Shown here: positions 8,156 to 16,528 of the stretch, piece after piece
How positions within the stretch are numbered: the first letter of the stretch is position 1
Layout: the number at the start of each line of letters is the position of its first letter
NCBI RefSeq assembly: GCF_020253525.1
Contig: NZ_JADCBK010000046.1
Location: 1 to 64,000 of the forward strand
Length of the DNA: 64,000 nucleotides
From: Aquidulcibacter sp.
GTDB lineage: Bacteria; Pseudomonadota; Alphaproteobacteria; Caulobacterales; Aquidulcibacteraceae
Direction of reading: 5' to 3'
Notes under the pieces: generated by a model
What the model saw: the letters and a program-made list of their open reading frames with translations, nothing else
Database searches by the model: none
What the model was told of the DNA's origin: nothing
Made by a program: the position numbers and the translations under genes

Positions 8156-9580
8156 CTAGCCCAACAGCTTCAAGAACTTCACCAGTTTCCGGGTACGATC
8201 AGAGAAGAGTTTTGGCGTGAAATAGGCGCCTGCCGCGCGCTTGACGATTTCGCTGCGGGTTGGATAGGGCGAGATGAGGCTGGTAATGGCCCCCACACCT
8301 TTCTTATTGGCCATAGCAAGGCCCACAAGTTGGATGGCTTCGCCTGCCCCTTCACCGACGATGGTAGCACCCAGAATTTTGCCACCCTTGCCAATCACAA
8401 GCTTACAAAAGCCTTCAGTGGACCGCTCGGTCTGGGCGCGATCATTGTCCTCAAATTCAGCTTTCGTGACGGTCACGTCGCTGCCGAATTGTTCGCGCGC
8501 TTGGGCTTCTGTCAGGCCGATCTTAGCCACTTCTGGGTCGCAATAGGCCACGGCTGGCATATGGGCAACAACAGCCGTAGCAGGGGCCTTAAACACTGCA
8601 TTGCGAATGAAAACGCTGGCGTGGAAGCCTGCTGCATGGGTCAATTGTTCTTTACCCGCCACATCGCCAATGGCCCAAACGCGGGGATTGGATAGGCTGC
8701 GCAAGCGCTCATCGGTGGTAACGCCTTTGCGGCTATAGCTGACATTGGCTTTATCAAGACCAATCGTCTCAACCCGCGCCGCCCGGCCAACAGCAACCAA
8801 AAGACGCTCGGCCTTTAGGACGCGACCATCTTCCAACGTGACCGAGACTTCGGCGTGATCGCCGGAAACCGCGACTGCCTTTGCGCCTTCTTGGACGGTT
8901 ACGCCGTCTGCCAACAGGCTGGCGCGCACAATCTCCACCGCTTCAGGCTCTTGTGGACCCATAATGGTCATGGCCTCAACCACGGTCACCTGCGTGCCGA
9001 GGCGGGCGAAGGCTTGGCCAAGCTCAACCCCGACTACCCCACCCCCCAAAACGATCAAACTCTTGGGCTGGGTTGGTTGCGCAAAGACGGTCTCATTGGT
9101 CAGGAAGGGGGTGTCAGCAAGGCCGGGGATTGGCGGCACAAAGGCGGTCGCACCCGTGGCGATGACAAACTTCTGCGCCGTCACTGTGGCCGATGGGCTT
9201 TGTACGGTGCGCGGATCGATGAAGGCCGCATGTTCACGGAAAACGGTGCAGCCCAGGCCCTCAAAGCGCTCTTGGCTGTCGATGGGGGCGATGGTCTCAA
9301 TCACCCCGTCAATATGGCCCCGCAGCCTATCCCAGTCGACCACGGCTTTGGCATTCCCAAGGCCATAGCGGCTGGCATGTTGCATGGAATGGGCGGCCTT
9401 CGCTGCCGCGATCAGGGCCTTAGAAGGAACGCAGCCTGTGTTGAGGCAATCGCCCCCCATTTCGCCTTCTTCATAGAGGACAACCGAAAGGCCAAGTTGG
9501 GCTGCACCTGCTGCCACCGATAGGCCCGCAGCGCCTGCCCCAATCACACACATATCGACGTTGAGTTCTTGCGGGCTCAT
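8156..9580 (-). CDS. FAD-dependent disulfide oxidoreductase, MerA/dihydrolipoyl dehydrogenase-like
   Basis: A class I pyridine nucleotide-disulfide oxidoreductase of 474 residues. GAGAAGL (14-20) binds FAD, C45-LNTG-C50 is the redox-active pair, GGGVVGVELGQAFARLG binds NAD(P)H and AIGDVAG closes the FAD site. In the dimerisation domain the usual HPT of dihydrolipoyl dehydrogenases is replaced by SPYPTRSEIVKRAA, as in mercuric reductase-like members. The N-terminal heavy-metal domain and the C-terminal vicinal cysteines of true MerA are absent (the end is FLKLLG), so mercury reduction is not supported. The start ATG (9580) overlaps the stop of the TVP38 gene as ATGA, showing translational coupling. 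Fusions of TVP38 and this enzyme type are known, which suggests a shared function. The electron acceptor is unknown. Confidence 0.85.
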   Translation of the reverse strand: MSPQELNVDMCVIGAGAAGLSVAAGAAQLGLSVVLYEEGEMGGDCLNTGCVPSKALIAAAKAAHSMQHASRYGLGNAKAVVDWDRLRGHIDGVIETIAPIDSQERFEGLGCTVFREHAAFIDPRTVQSPSATVTAQKFVIATGATAFVPPIPGLADTPFLTNETVFAQPTQPKSLIVLGGGVVGVELGQAFARLGTQVTVVEAMTIMGPQEPEAVEIVRASLLADGVTVQEGAKAVAVSGDHAEVSVTLEDGRVLKAERLLVAVGRAARVETIGLDKANVSYSRKGVTTDERLRSLSNPRVWAIGDVAGKEQLTHAAGFHASVFIRNAVFKAPATAVVAHMPAVAYCDPEVAKIGLTEAQAREQFGSDVTVTKAEFEDNDRAQTERSTEGFCKLVIGKGGKILGATIVGEGAGEAIQLVGLAMANKKGVGAITSLISPYPTRSEIVKRAAGAYFTPKLFSDRTRKLVKFLKLLG

Positions 9581-10305
9581 GCTTTTTTCAGCCTCGATTG
9601 GACAAACTTCCACACAGTGGGCAACAGCGCCAAAGCTGCCAAGCCCAACAGAGGTCCCATCACTTCGGGATTATAAATGATCTTGAGGTCTGGCGTTTGG
9701 CCTTGCGAGATCAAATGCTCAATCCCATTGCCCAACGAGGCATAGACATAGCAGCCGGGAAGAATGCCGATGGCAGTGGCCAGCACGAAGGTGCGCAGCG
9801 GCACCCCTAAAAAGCCTGCAGCCAGATTGATCCCAAAAAACGGTGCGACGGGTAGAAGGCGTAGGGTCAGCAAATAACCAAAAGCATTCTTCTGAAAGCC
9901 CTTTTCCAATCGGTCGATAAACCCACCGGCACGTGCCCGCAGCCCACCGCCTAAGGCAGACTGGGTGGCCATAAACAAAATCGTCCCGCCAATCGTGGCC
10001 GAAGTCGAGGCAATGGCGGTCGCGAAAATAGGGCCAAAGAGTGGGCCAAACATGGGCCCAAACAAAAAGCCACCGGCAATCGTAATCCAAATCGCCCCTG
10101 GCAAGGCAATCGTCGTCGCGAAGATGTAGATGCCCATATAACAGGCGATGACAAGAAGGGGGTTGGTTGTCACCAACTGGCGCAGAACTTCGCTTTGCTT
10201 GGCCAAAACATCAAATGAAAGATATTTGTGCCAGCCCATCGATATGGCTAAGATCAGACCCAAGGCGATGACCACCAGTGGGCCGAAACGTTTGATGGCT
10301 TGCAT
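9577..10305 (-). CDS. TVP38/TMEM64 (DedA-related) membrane protein
   Basis: This 242-residue inner-membrane protein has a long hydrophobic N-terminal segment (VVIALGLILAISMGW) and the SNARE-associated/VTT domain: a re-entrant-type GAIWITIAGGFLFGPMFGPLFG and RLLPVAPFFGINLAAGFLGVPLRTF. Members of the family are linked to lipid scrambling or proton-coupled transport, but the activity here is inferred. The ATG at 10305 lies two bases after the DUF547 stop codon. The 3' end overlaps the oxidoreductase start. The three genes therefore form one operon. Confidence 0.85.
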   Translation of the reverse strand: MQAIKRFGPLVVIALGLILAISMGWHKYLSFDVLAKQSEVLRQLVTTNPLLVIACYMGIYIFATTIALPGAIWITIAGGFLFGPMFGPLFGPIFATAIASTSATIGGTILFMATQSALGGGLRARAGGFIDRLEKGFQKNAFGYLLTLRLLPVAPFFGINLAAGFLGVPLRTFVLATAIGILPGCYVYASLGNGIEHLISQGQTPDLKIIYNPEVMGPLLGLAALALLPTVWKFVQSRLKKA

Positions 10306-10307
10306 GT

Positions 10308-11096
10308 TTAAGAACCTGACGTCGCATTGATGGACCAATCATAATCATCCCCCACAATGCGGGCATTAGTCATTTGGGCCAAGAGGGGTGGTGCCGCATA
10401 ACGGCGCAAATGGGTGAGAATTCCAGCCTCATTATTCCCAAAGTCGACTTTGAACCATTGGTAAATTGAGGAGACGCGCAGTTTCTGCGGTCCAACGACG
10501 CGTACGCCGCGCGGTGAATTGATAAAGGCACGCGCCGCCGCGTCGAGATCAGCTTCAAGGCTTTCTGCCCGCCACCCGCGTCTGCCAAGGTTTGGGCATC
10601 CGATTGAGGCGCAATTGACCGAATAATGGACGCGCGGGTCGCGCCATTGTTTGCGCATGATGCCGTGTTCAATATCGTCGAGCGACAATTGCTTGCCCTC
10701 CACCCGCACGCGCGGTTCTTTCCAAGGGCCCATCGCCAGGAGGTTTGGCTTAATGTCGCGAATGGATTTGACGGGGAAGCGCGCCAACACGACTTGGATA
10801 GTGATGGCGTTATAAAGATTGGCCCAAGTTGCAAATTGGCTGGCTTTAGGCAGGGCTGAAATCTTGATGGCTGCAAGTCCTGCCACGACGCTGTCTAAGG
10901 CGCGCATATCTGCCGCATTGGCCTTCCAAGCCGCATAATCGACCCGGTTCAGGCCGGTAGAATCAGGGCGAACATAGCGGCCCAATAGCTCATCCCACAC
11001 AGCCTGCGGGGACCTTCCAGGGGCGGCTTCCAAGTCAGGCGGGGGCAGGGTCATTAGGGCCGCACTTCCAATTACGAGGCTTCTGCGCGAAATCAT
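10308..11096 (-). CDS. DUF547 domain protein with Tat-like signal
   Basis: The ATG at 11096 has an AGGAGT ribosome site seven bases upstream; the longer frame to 11177 has no such support. MISRRSLVIGSAALM is a twin-arginine-like signal, so the protein (262 residues) is probably exported, perhaps folded. The DUF547 domain is recognisable by WANLYNAITIQVVLARFPV, the DDIEHGIMRKQWRDPRVHYSVNC block and CASIGCPNLG. Conserved Cys and His residues in the VHYSVNCASIGCP region could bind metal or be catalytic, but no function is established for the family. It is the first gene of an operon with the TVP38 protein and the MerA-like flavoenzyme, and faces purQ across about 120 bases. Confidence 0.8.
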   Translation of the reverse strand: MISRRSLVIGSAALMTLPPPDLEAAPGRSPQAVWDELLGRYVRPDSTGLNRVDYAAWKANAADMRALDSVVAGLAAIKISALPKASQFATWANLYNAITIQVVLARFPVKSIRDIKPNLLAMGPWKEPRVRVEGKQLSLDDIEHGIMRKQWRDPRVHYSVNCASIGCPNLGRRGWRAESLEADLDAAARAFINSPRGVRVVGPQKLRVSSIYQWFKVDFGNNEAGILTHLRRYAAPPLLAQMTNARIVGDDYDWSINATSGS

Positions 11097-11217
11097 GGCC
11101 ACTCCTAACCTATTCTTGCCGCTTGATACGCTTTTTTCTGCAGGGCGGTTGCACAATGGCTGCAGGAGGTGGCCCATTGGTCTTCACCTTGGGGCCAAAA
11201 CCGCGTAGGTCGAACCT

Positions 11218-11880
11218 ATGAAAGCTGCTGTCATCATCTACCCCGGATCAAATTGTGACCGCGATTGCAAGGTCGCTTTGGAGCGCTCAGTCGATGCGCA
11301 TGTCTCCATGGTCTGGCATAAAGAGACCAGCCTGCCAGAAGGCCTAGACCTGATCGTTTTGCCCGGTGGCTTTTCGTATGGGGATTATTTGCGCTGTGGC
11401 GCGATGGCAGCCCTTTCCCCTGTCACCCGTGCCGTGGTGGACGCAGCCAAGGCTGGTGTGCCCGTCCTTGGGATTTGCAATGGCTTCCAAGTTCTGTGTG
11501 AGACGGGCCTTCTGCCCGGCGCTCTTTTGCGCAATGCCAGCCTGAAATATGTCTGCAAGCCCGTGACGCTGGAAGTAACCAATGCCGCCACCCCCTTCAC
11601 CCGCGCTTTTGGCAATCGCTCCGAAGCCGTGATGACCGTGGGCAATGGCGAGGGCAATTATTTTGCCGAAGACGCGGTGCTTGATGCGCTTGAACAAGAA
11701 AACCGCGTCGCCTTCCGCTATAAGGAAGAGGTCAATGGTTCGTTGAGGCGCATAGCGGGCATTGTGGACCCAACTGGCCGCATCCTTGGCATGATGCCCC
11801 ACCCAGACCGTGCATTTGAAGCCGAATTGGGCAGCGCCGACGGGGCCTTGGTGTTCCAAAGTCTCTTGGAAGCAGCCTAA
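11218..11880 (+). CDS. purQ: Phosphoribosylformylglycinamidine synthase, glutaminase subunit
   Basis: PurQ releases ammonia from glutamine for PurL in the fourth step of purine synthesis. The protein of 220 residues is a class I glutamine amidotransferase. Cys87 in GICNGFQV is the nucleophile and His195 in MPHPDRAFE completes the triad with the following acidic residue (here Asp where Glu is common). The N-terminus [14 protein letters not shown] matches the family exactly. In many alphaproteobacteria purQ sits between purS and purL, but neither is here; instead the downstream neighbours are a DUF952 gene and pyrD. The start codon is preceded by only a weak purine stretch. Confidence 0.95.
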   Translation: MKAAVIIYPGSNCDRDCKVALERSVDAHVSMVWHKETSLPEGLDLIVLPGGFSYGDYLRCGAMAALSPVTRAVVDAAKAGVPVLGICNGFQVLCETGLLPGALLRNASLKYVCKPVTLEVTNAATPFTRAFGNRSEAVMTVGNGEGNYFAEDAVLDALEQENRVAFRYKEEVNGSLRRIAGIVDPTGRILGMMPHPDRAFEAELGSADGALVFQSLLEAA

Positions 11881-11949
11881 TCTGTCATTGTTCGTCCGAA
11901 AGTGACGGGCAGGGGTCGACTCCGCTGGTTTTGCCATTAAGTCACGCCC

Positions 11950-12297
11950 ATGGATTCTCTGGCTTATAAGATTGAAACACGCAGCGCGTGGGCACAGGCC
12001 CAAGGTGCTGGCGTCTATACTGGCTCTGCCCTCGATGTGGCGGATGGGTTCATCCACCTGTCCGCACGAGATCAAGTGCGCACGACATTGTCGCTCTGGT
12101 TCAAGGACCAGCCCGACTTGATCTTGGCCACCATTGATCTCAGCCAGCTAGGCGACACCGTGGTGTGGGAAGCCTCGCGAGGCGGGGCCCTATTTCCCCA
12201 TATCTATGGCCCAATTCCCATGTCGGCTGTGCAAGGAATGATCGATTTGCCGCTATTGGCTGATGGTGGGCATGCGCTTCCGGTGAGGTTCCCATGA
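11950..12297 (+). CDS. DUF952 family protein
   Basis: A small soluble protein (115 residues) with the DUF952 pattern: AYKIETRSAWAQAQ, then GSALDVADGFIHLSARDQV and a C-terminal FPHIYGPIPMSAV. The family resembles glutathione-transferase-associated or ADP-ribosyl-like folds in some descriptions, but no reaction is established. Its stop overlaps the pyrD start as ATGA, so it is co-translated with pyrD. This pairing is frequent in alphaproteobacteria and may reflect only shared expression. Confidence 0.8.
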   Translation: MDSLAYKIETRSAWAQAQGAGVYTGSALDVADGFIHLSARDQVRTTLSLWFKDQPDLILATIDLSQLGDTVVWEASRGGALFPHIYGPIPMSAVQGMIDLPLLADGGHALPVRFP

Positions 12298-13301
12298 TCG
12301 ACCTTTACGCGAAAGCGACTGCGGCTTTACGTGCCTTGCCGGCGGAGACGGCCCATCAGGCCACAATCGCCAGCTTGAAGGCGGGCCTTGGCCCAAAGGC
12401 CAAGCCAGATCGCCCGGAAGAGGCGGTTGAACTCGCAGGCCTCACATTGCCAAACCGCATCGGCCTAGCTGCGGGCTTTGATAAAAATGCCGAAGTGCCC
12501 GACGCCATGTTGGCCGCTGGGTTTGGCTTTGTCGAATGCGGCACAGTCACCCCGCGCCCGCAAGCAGGTAACCCCAAACCCCGCTTGTTCCGCTTGGTTG
12601 AAGATCAGGCCGTGATCAATCGCATGGGCTTTAACAATGAAGGCCTGACCCATTTTGTGAACCGCCTACGCGCGCGCGCCCATCGGCCCGGCATTGTGGG
12701 GGCCAATATCGGGGCCAATAAGGATAGCGAGGATCGTATCGCAGACTATTGCGAAGGTCTGCGCCGGGTGTGGCTGCATGCCTCCTATATCACGATCAAT
12801 ATTTCTTCGCCCAACACACCGGGCTTGCGCGCCTTACAAACCCGCGCGGCACTGGAAGATCTTTTGGGCCAGGTCATGGTTTTGGCCGAAGCCCAAACCC
12901 GCGCCCATGGCCGCAGGCCTGTCTTTTTGAAAGTCGCCCCAGACTTGGACGAAGATGAAGTGCGCGCCATTGCCGAAACCGTGGTGGCACAAAAGATTGA
13001 TGCGCTGATTGTCTCCAACACCACGGTCGACCGCCCCGATTACCTCAAGGCCCAGCATAAGGGCGAACAGGGGGGATTGTCGGGTCGGCCCGTCTTTGAA
13101 AAGTCGACCCGATTGCTGAAAGAGTTTAAGGGCGCACTCGGCAATACCATGCCTCTGATCGGTGTGGGCGGGGTGGCTTCCGCCCAAGATGCGCAAGCCA
13201 AATTTGAAGCCGGGGCCGATGCGATCCAGCTCTATACCGCTTTGGTCTTTGAAGGGCCGGGCCTCGTCCAGAAAATCAAGGACGGGTTGAGGACAGGCTG
13301 A
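12294..13301 (+). CDS. pyrD: Dihydroorotate dehydrogenase (quinone), class 2
   Basis: PyrD oxidises dihydroorotate to orotate in pyrimidine synthesis and passes electrons to quinone at the inner membrane. The protein (335 residues) has the class 2 N-terminal membrane-association helices (residues 1-45) before the FMN barrel. LAAGFDKNAEVPDAM and GFVECGTVTPRPQ bind FMN, TINISSPNTPGLR (about 168-179) carries the catalytic serine of class 2 enzymes, and IVSNTTVDRP and GVGGVASAQDA complete the phosphate site. It overlaps DUF952 by four bases and is followed four bases later by the HDAC-like gene, so these three likely form an operon. Confidence 0.96.
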   Translation: MIDLYAKATAALRALPAETAHQATIASLKAGLGPKAKPDRPEEAVELAGLTLPNRIGLAAGFDKNAEVPDAMLAAGFGFVECGTVTPRPQAGNPKPRLFRLVEDQAVINRMGFNNEGLTHFVNRLRARAHRPGIVGANIGANKDSEDRIADYCEGLRRVWLHASYITINISSPNTPGLRALQTRAALEDLLGQVMVLAEAQTRAHGRRPVFLKVAPDLDEDEVRAIAETVVAQKIDALIVSNTTVDRPDYLKAQHKGEQGGLSGRPVFEKSTRLLKEFKGALGNTMPLIGVGGVASAQDAQAKFEAGADAIQLYTALVFEGPGLVQKIKDGLRTG

Positions 13302-13305
13302 GCCA

Positions 13306-14214
13306 ATGCGCCTCTTGCCCATTGTCCACCACCCGAACTACACCGCCGACACGCCAGACGGTCATCGTTTTCCGATGCAGAAATTTGCCCAGCTGGCCGA
13401 TATCTTGCGGGCTGAGGGCCTCGCCCCGCATGGCTTCGTCACCCCTGATCCCGTCATGCGGGAAGATTTGATCCGTGCCCATACGCCCGCTTATGTCGAT
13501 GCGGTCTTGAGCCGGACCTTAGACCCCGCAGCGGTGCGGCGCATCGGCTTTAGCTTGACCGAACGCGTGGTCCTGCGCGCACAATTGGCGACAGCCGGCA
13601 CGCTTCTTGCCGCCCGCCTCGCCCTACAAGAGGGCCTCGCCTGCAATAGCGCGGGCGGCAGTCATCATGCCAGGGCCGATCAAGGGGCAGGCTTTTGTGT
13701 CTTCAATGATGTGGCCGTTGCCGCTTCGGTCCTTCTGGCAGAAGGGTCTGTGAAGCAGATCTTGGTGGTGGACCTAGATGTGCACCACGGCGATGGCACC
13801 GCCTTGATCTTCCAGAATGAGCCGCGCGTCTTCACCTTTTCCCTGCATTGCGACGATAATTGGCCCTTAGAAAAGCCGCCTTCTGATTTAGACGTCGCGC
13901 TAGCGAAGGGGACGGGCGATGCGGCCTATCTTGCCGCATTAGATGAGAGTCTGCAGGCAGTGTTGGATCAGGTGCGCCCGGATGTGGTGTTCTATATCGC
14001 GGGCGTTGACCCACATCAGGATGATCGCTTGGGCAAACTCGCCTTGACCGATCAAGGCCTGATGAGCCGCGAACGCCGCGTCATTGAAGCCGTCCGCAGG
14101 CGGGCCATTCCTTTAGTCACGGTGCTTGGTGGTGGATATGGCCACGATGTAAACGCCGTGGCGCGGCGACACAGCTTTGTGTTTCATGCCGCGGCGGATT
14201 TTTTGGCGGGGTGA
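13306..14214 (+). CDS. Histone deacetylase-fold amidohydrolase
   Basis: A bacterial member of the arginase/deacetylase superfamily (302 residues), related to AcuC and acetylpolyamine amidohydrolases. These enzymes use zinc to remove acetyl groups from lysine or polyamines. His120-His121 in GGSHHA are the charge-relay histidines, Asp158 and His160 in DLDVHHGDG and the Asp in GVDPHQDDRLG bind zinc, and GGGYGHD carries the transition-state tyrosine. The start follows pyrD by four bases. The last 98 bases overlap the opposing DUF559 gene. The substrate is not predictable from neighbours. Confidence 0.9.
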   Translation: MRLLPIVHHPNYTADTPDGHRFPMQKFAQLADILRAEGLAPHGFVTPDPVMREDLIRAHTPAYVDAVLSRTLDPAAVRRIGFSLTERVVLRAQLATAGTLLAARLALQEGLACNSAGGSHHARADQGAGFCVFNDVAVAASVLLAEGSVKQILVVDLDVHHGDGTALIFQNEPRVFTFSLHCDDNWPLEKPPSDLDVALAKGTGDAAYLAALDESLQAVLDQVRPDVVFYIAGVDPHQDDRLGKLALTDQGLMSRERRVIEAVRRRAIPLVTVLGGGYGHDVNAVARRHSFVFHAAADFLAG

Positions 14215-14575
14215 GGGGGTGGCGTTTGCGCACGTAGTCCTCGATGAGACCGACGACTGTCTCCAATTCCTCTAGATTCGCACGATCAGAAAATCGCAAG
14301 ACGTGATAACCAAGGCCCATGAGATGAAAGTCACGATCTTGATCACGAACTTGGACTTCTGGAAGGCGATGTACTCCGCCATCTATTTCAACAATCAAGC
14401 GATGCATCAGGCATGCAAAATCAACCACGTGGCCATGGATGGGCACTTGGCGACGAAACTTGAGCCCAGGGATTTGCCGATTGCGAACTCTATTCCAAAA
14501 GATTTCTTCGGACTTCGTAGGACGGTGCCGCAATGCGCGTGCGCGCTTTAGAATAAGTGGAGGAATATTTGGCAT
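14117..14575 (-). CDS. DUF559 endonuclease-like protein
   Basis: A 152-residue protein with the DUF559/very-short-patch-repair-like nuclease fold: ARALRHRPTKSEEIFWNRVRN, then LKFRRQVPIHGHVVDFACLMHRLIVEIDGG with the D...E-x-D catalytic pattern of PD-(D/E)XK enzymes, and HLMGLGYHVLRFSD. Such genes are scattered singly in many bacterial genomes and their role is not established. The ATG at 14575 (MPNIPPLILK) fits the family start. The C-terminal 30 residues run antisense into the HDAC-like gene and show no family similarity, so this tail may be a read-on extension. The isolated position next to a repeat-rich spacer is consistent with gene gain, but this is inference. Confidence 0.75.
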   Translation of the reverse strand: MPNIPPLILKRARALRHRPTKSEEIFWNRVRNRQIPGLKFRRQVPIHGHVVDFACLMHRLIVEIDGGVHRLPEVQVRDQDRDFHLMGLGYHVLRFSDRANLEELETVVGLIEDYVRKRHPLTPPKNPPRHETQSCVAAPRRLHRGHIHHQAP

Positions 14576-14625
14576 GAAGATCATGCTACAAACAAATTTA
14601 AGGGTGTAAATGCCCTCACCCCCGA

Positions 14626-14889
14626 CCCCTCTCCCAAAGGTAGAGGGGAGAGTTCTTGCGCGTCAAGTTGACGGACTGAAGGGTCGTTTTTCATCTGGAA
14701 GGCTTTGGTGTAGGCCGTGCCTACACCAAAGGCCAACTTTGATTGTTTGTGGGCGATTTGCCGGGTCAAGTCCGCTTCGCGCCGCTGCGCGGCAGATTTC
14801 CGAAGGAAATCTGGACTTGACGCGACCAATCGCCCAGTCACGCTACAGGAAGCGGTTTTGGTAACCAGAATGGGCACCAAACCGCTTCC
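14626..14889. repeat. Hairpin-rich intergenic array
   Basis: The 369 bases between the DUF559 start and the aldehyde dehydrogenase stop hold no gene but four successive inverted repeats. (a) CCCCTCT/AGAGGGG or CTCTCCC/GGGAGAG at 14626-14652. (b) A perfect 13-bp stem, 14703-14715 with 14719-14731, over a CGT loop. (c) A branched structure at 14751-14835: outer stem GGGCGATT/AATCGCCC, a second stem GTCAAGTCC/GGACTTGAC, and inside it a small GCCG/CGGC hairpin and a 9-bp CAGATTTCC/GGAAATCTG hairpin. (d) A 14-bp stem with one bulge, 14848-14862 with 14876-14889. It looks like an accumulation of palindromic intergenic repeat elements. A structured RNA is an alternative. Confidence 0.7.
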
Positions 14890-14944
14890 AAGTGATAGCT
14901 AAGTGTGCCCTCATCACGAGAGGGGCTCTCCGGTGACTGAAGGC

Positions 14945-16384
14945 CTATTCCGCCGCGACCGCGCCATAGCCCATGACGGCTTTGACTTCGAGGAATTCTT
15001 CGAGGCCGAAGTCGCCCCATTCGCGGCCATTGCCCGATTGCTTATAGCCGCCAAAGGGGGCCACGGTGTCGGTGCTGGCACCATTGATGTGGATCATGCC
15101 CGCGCGGATTTGCTTGGCCACAGCGCGCGCATGGTCGAGGTTTTCTGACTGCACATAGCCAGACAGACCATACACCGTGTCATTGGCCATGCGGATGGCG
15201 TCGGCCTCGGTGTCATAGGGGATCATGGTCAGCACGGGGCCGAAGATTTCTTCCCGTGCGATCGTGGTGTCATTAGTTTCGCTGACAAACACGGTTGGGC
15301 GCACGAAATAGCCCTTGTTGAAGCCTTCGGGGCGGCCAAGGCCACCAGCGACCAAGGTTGCCTCCTTCATGCCGATTTCGATCAAGGATTGAACCTTTTC
15401 GAACTGGCGGCCATTGGCCAGCGGCCCCATGGCAAAGCGCTTGTCGCCAGCAGGGTCTGCCACCACAACCGATTCAGCGGTAGCCTTTGCGATGGCTACG
15501 GCTTCATCCAGCTTTGGACGGGGCACAAACATGCGGGTTGGGGCATTACAGGACTGGCCCGAATTGGTCATGACTTGCATGACGCCCGACGAAACCGCTT
15601 TTTGAATGTCGGCATCTTCTAGAACGATATTGGGGGACTTGCCGCCCAACTCTTGGGCAATGCGTTTCACCGTTGGGGCCGCACTCTTGGCGATCTCAAT
15701 ACCTGCGCGGGTAGAGCCGGTGAAGGAGACGAAATCGACTTCTTCATGGGTCGACAAAACGCTACCAACGCCTGGGCCATCGCCATTGACGAGGTTGAAC
15801 ACGCCCTTAGGCACGCCAGCTTCATGAATGATGTCGGCCAAAATCATGGCGTCGAGCGGGGCAAGTTCGGATGGTTTCAACACCATGGTGCAGCCAGCCG
15901 CCAAAGCGGGGCCAACTTTGCAGCCAATTTGGTTCATCGGCCAGTTCCATGGGGTGATCAGGCTGCAGACGCCAATCGCTTCATAGCGAATGCGGGTATT
16001 GCCACGCGAATGTTCCCACGTGAATTCTTTGAGCGCATTCAATGCCCCCATCAATTGGCCGAGGCCCGCTGGGGCTTGAGCAGCCGTTGCCAGCCACATG
16101 GGTGCACCCATTTCTTGGCTGATCGCATGGGCGATTTCAGGCAGCTTTGCCGAGTAAAGCGCGATGATTTTTTCAAGCAGCGCGATGCGCTCATCATGGC
16201 TGGTTTCAGAGAACGCAGGGAAAGCAGCGCGGGCGGCAAGGATGGCCTTCACGGCATCTGCTTCGCTGCCCAGAGAGATGACGGCAATAGGCTCTTCCGT
16301 TGCCGGATTGATGACATGGTGATCGCGTGGCGTGACTGGATCAACCCAAGCGCCGTCGATATAAAATTGTTTGCGTTCAATCAT
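14945..16384 (-). CDS. Aldehyde dehydrogenase family protein
   Basis: An NAD(P)-dependent aldehyde dehydrogenase of 479 residues, a typical length. Glu245 in QELGGKSPN is the general base and Cys279 in NSGQSCNAPTR is the nucleophile. ITPWNWPMNQIGCKVGPALAAGCTMVLKP fits the nucleotide-binding and substrate-channel region, and FGGYKQSGNGREWG ends the fold. The ATG at 16384 has GGGAG six bases upstream. It appears to be transcribed alone: a hairpin-rich spacer lies downstream and a divergent-free gap of 144 bases separates it from the HerA-like gene upstream. The substrate aldehyde cannot be read from the sequence. Confidence 0.92.
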   Translation of the reverse strand: MIERKQFYIDGAWVDPVTPRDHHVINPATEEPIAVISLGSEADAVKAILAARAAFPAFSETSHDERIALLEKIIALYSAKLPEIAHAISQEMGAPMWLATAAQAPAGLGQLMGALNALKEFTWEHSRGNTRIRYEAIGVCSLITPWNWPMNQIGCKVGPALAAGCTMVLKPSELAPLDAMILADIIHEAGVPKGVFNLVNGDGPGVGSVLSTHEEVDFVSFTGSTRAGIEIAKSAAPTVKRIAQELGGKSPNIVLEDADIQKAVSSGVMQVMTNSGQSCNAPTRMFVPRPKLDEAVAIAKATAESVVVADPAGDKRFAMGPLANGRQFEKVQSLIEIGMKEATLVAGGLGRPEGFNKGYFVRPTVFVSETNDTTIAREEIFGPVLTMIPYDTEADAIRMANDTVYGLSGYVQSENLDHARAVAKQIRAGMIHINGASTDTVAPFGGYKQSGNGREWGDFGLEEFLEVKAVMGYGAVAAE

Positions 16385-16528
16385 GGCAGACTCCCTTGTG
16401 CGTTTCTCAACCCCGTTGATCGGGGCTTGTGCATAGCGGCTTCTTCATACCAAGGTCCAAGCGCCATGGCGAGGGACCTACACATGAATTTTATTGCACA
16501 GTTCGCAAAAGAGACGCCGGCTCACGGC

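Noticed and set aside
8855..9523. A 222-codon ORF opposite the MerA-like oxidoreductase
   Set aside because: The composition is that of a shadow frame; the flavoenzyme motifs on the other strand are complete.
8156..9580. Mercuric reductase
   Set aside because: The enzyme lacks the C-terminal vicinal cysteines and the N-terminal metal domain of MerA, and no mer genes are nearby.
14626..14889. CRISPR array
   Set aside because: The units are inverted repeats of different sequence with no regular spacers.
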